Translations under genes and position numbers: made by a program | Notes under the pieces: generated by a model | Told to the model about the DNA's origin: nothing | What the model saw: only the letters and a program-made list of their open reading frames with translations | The model's database searches: none | Assembly: GCA_019247755.1 (NCBI GenBank) | Contig: JAFBAM010000258.1 | Location: 1 to 6,516 of the forward strand | DNA length: 6,516 bases | Direction of reading: 5' to 3' | From: Sphingomonas sp. | GTDB lineage: Bacteria > Pseudomonadota > Alphaproteobacteria > Sphingomonadales > Sphingomonadaceae | Shown here: positions 5,332-6,516 of the stretch, in pieces | Numbering within the stretch: the first letter of the stretch is position 1 | Layout of the letters: each line of letters opens with the position of its first letter

Positions 5332-6234
5332 ATGCTCGACTGGAACGACCTTCGTTACTTCCTGGCCGTCGCCCAGCACGGCAGCACGCTCGCCGCCGGC
5401 CGGGCGCTCCGAGTCAGCCAGACCACGGTCGCCCGCCGCATCGCCGCCCTAGAGGATGCGATCGGCTTTCCGCTCTTCGACAAGCGTCAGGCCGGCTACG
5501 CGCTCACGCCGGCCGGAGCGGGCCTGCTCGACCGGGCAAGGCAGGTCGATCTCGCCGCCACCGGCTTTGCCGAGGCCGCCGCAGCCGAGAAGCGCGAGAC
5601 CGGCGGAGTCGTCAGGATTACCGCGCAGGAAATCTTCATGATCCTGCTCGCGCCGATGCTGCGTGAATTGCACGAACGCCATCCCGAGATCATGATCGAG
5701 CTCGATGACAGCCAGGACTTCCGCGATCTTGCGGAAGGGGAAGCCGACATCGCCTTGAGAAGTGCCACCGGGGATCTCGGCTCTGGCGTCGTCGGCCGAC
5801 GGATCGGACCCGACGATTGGACACTTTACTGCAGCCGCGGGTACGCCGACGAGCATGGCGTGCCCAGAACCCGCGCGCAGCTGAAGAAGCATGCATTCAT
5901 CGGCGGCGGCGGGCCGAAATTGTGGCGCGCTTATTCCGCCTGGCTGCACGACCTCGGCCTCGACGACCGGGTCGTCATGCACCACGCTTCGGCGATGGGC
6001 ATGCTTTCGGCAATCCGCTCAGGGCTCGGAATCGCCGTCCTTCCCTGTGTCGTCGCCGACGCCGAGCCGGACCTCGTGCAGTGCACGCCGGCACGGGACG
6101 ATCACGGGCGGACAATGTGGCTGGTCACCCACGAGCGGGTGCGAAAGGCGCCCCGCGTCAGGGCGGTCATCGATTTCCTTTACGAACGCCTGATGCAGCA
6201 CATTCGTACATTGGAGGCGCGGCAGGCGGCTTAA
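5332..6234 (+). CDS. LysR-family transcriptional regulator
   Basis: This 300-residue DNA-binding regulator has the normal LysR length. The N-terminal winged helix-turn-helix is clear: DLRYFLAVAQHGSTLAAGRA, then RVSQTTVARRIAALE, with the recognition helix around residues 29-41. It is followed by the ...PLFDKRQAGYALTPAG wing (about 47-62) and a linker helix. The effector domain of periplasmic-binding-protein type starts near residue 93 (VVRITAQE) and contains the typical GEADIALR (about 138-145) and SGLGIAVLP (about 229-237) blocks. The ligand cannot be predicted. The ATG at 5332 has a weak AAGG at 5319-5322. The gene is divergent from the UrcA-family gene across a region with two dyads, so autoregulation and control of that gene are likely. 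Its TAA overlaps the stop of the convergent dioxygenase-like gene by 3 nt. Confidence 0.96.
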   Translation: MLDWNDLRYFLAVAQHGSTLAAGRALRVSQTTVARRIAALEDAIGFPLFDKRQAGYALTPAGAGLLDRARQVDLAATGFAEAAAAEKRETGGVVRITAQEIFMILLAPMLRELHERHPEIMIELDDSQDFRDLAEGEADIALRSATGDLGSGVVGRRIGPDDWTLYCSRGYADEHGVPRTRAQLKKHAFIGGGGPKLWRAYSAWLHDLGLDDRVVMHHASAMGMLSAIRSGLGIAVLPCVVADAEPDLVQCTPARDDHGRTMWLVTHERVRKAPRVRAVIDFLYERLMQHIRTLEARQAA

Positions 6235-6516
6235 TCGTCCAGGTAATGCGGGCCGGGACGCTCGTGCAGTTCCTCGTAATGGACCAACACAGGCCGCGGC
6301 CCAAGAGGCACCGGACGGCCGCCCCGGAAGGCCCATTCGCCACGGTCGCAATCCGACGCTCGCACGTAGCCGTTGATGTAGAAACGCCTCTTATGATCCG
6401 AACGGTTGGTGCCCGATCCGTGGACCAGATACGGGCTCCACAAGGCTAGGTCGCCCGGCTCGAGATCCAGGTCGATCGCGTCGCTTGCCGACAGGCCTAC
6501 TGCGTCCAAGGCTGAG
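6231..6516 (-). CDS. phytanoyl-CoA dioxygenase (PhyH)-like Fe(II)/2-oxoglutarate oxygenase, C-terminal part (5' end outside window)
   Basis: The last 94 residues of a cupin-fold oxygenase are visible, open to the window edge and ending in TAA at 6231-6233. The signature is the C-terminal half of the active site: EPGDLALWSPYLVHGSGTN, whose histidine (codon 6420-6422) would be the distal iron ligand. An arginine 11 residues later, in HKRRFYING, is the probable 2-oxoglutarate anchor; this His-to-Arg spacing is the same as in human PhyH (H264, R275). The proximal HxD pair lies outside the window. The tail RGEWAFRGGRPVPLGP, followed by a short acidic end, is also typical of bacterial PhyH-like proteins. 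A TTG at 6507-6509 should not be taken as the start, because the frame continues beyond it. The substrate is unknown; members hydroxylate lipids, ectoine and many secondary metabolites. Confidence 0.8.
   Translation of the reverse strand, partial: SALDAVGLSASDAIDLDLEPGDLALWSPYLVHGSGTNRSDHKRRFYINGYVRASDCDRGEWAFRGGRPVPLGPRPVLVHYEELHERPGPHYLDD

Noticed and set aside
1..6516. Defence island, mobile element, CRISPR or tRNA/rRNA
   Set aside because: No transposase, integrase, nuclease-effector, repeat-spacer pattern or RNA gene structure was seen; all long frames are explained by metabolic, repair and regulatory genes.

Overview
The window is a high-GC (roughly two-thirds G+C by eye), gene-dense bacterial chromosome segment with nine protein-coding genes. 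Two of them run off the window ends. The gene content (dapB, nth, alr, an UrcA-family secreted protein, a LysR regulator) and the codon use suggest an alphaproteobacterium, most likely a sphingomonad. This taxonomic placement is inference from gene family and style; there is no rRNA or other marker gene here.

Left part, + strand (1-3318): a tightly packed run in the order dapB (3' end only), an APC-family amino acid permease, a fold-type I PLP aminotransferase of unassigned substrate, and nth (endonuclease III). Each junction is a 4-nt stop/start overlap, and the three use three different start codons (TTGA, GTGA, ATGA), so the four genes look like one transcript with translational coupling. 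The permease and aminotransferase could act together in uptake and transamination of an amino acid, next to the lysine/diaminopimelate gene dapB.

Middle part, - strand (3197-4793): alr (alanine racemase) converges on nth and overlaps its 3' end by 122 nt. The overlapping piece of nth is a basic, low-complexity tail beyond the usual end of the enzyme. Upstream of alr is a 187-nt gap with a perfect 11-bp inverted repeat, then a GFA-family zinc/glutathione-type small enzyme gene.

Right part (4816-6516): a small exported UrcA-family gene (- strand) ends at a strong GC hairpin that separates it from the GFA gene. It is divergent from a LysR-family regulator gene (+ strand). The 134-nt divergent region holds two dyads that fit LysR-type operator sites, so the regulator probably controls itself and the UrcA gene, and perhaps the GFA gene by read-through. 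The LysR gene ends tail to tail with the C-terminal part of a phytanoyl-CoA-dioxygenase-like (Fe(II)/2-oxoglutarate) gene, and their stop codons share a TTAA.

I found no mobile element, CRISPR array, tRNA or rRNA, and no convincing new defence or biosynthetic system. The most interesting points are the nth tail antisense to alr, the inverted repeat in front of alr, the hairpin between the UrcA and GFA genes, and the paired dyads between the UrcA and LysR genes.
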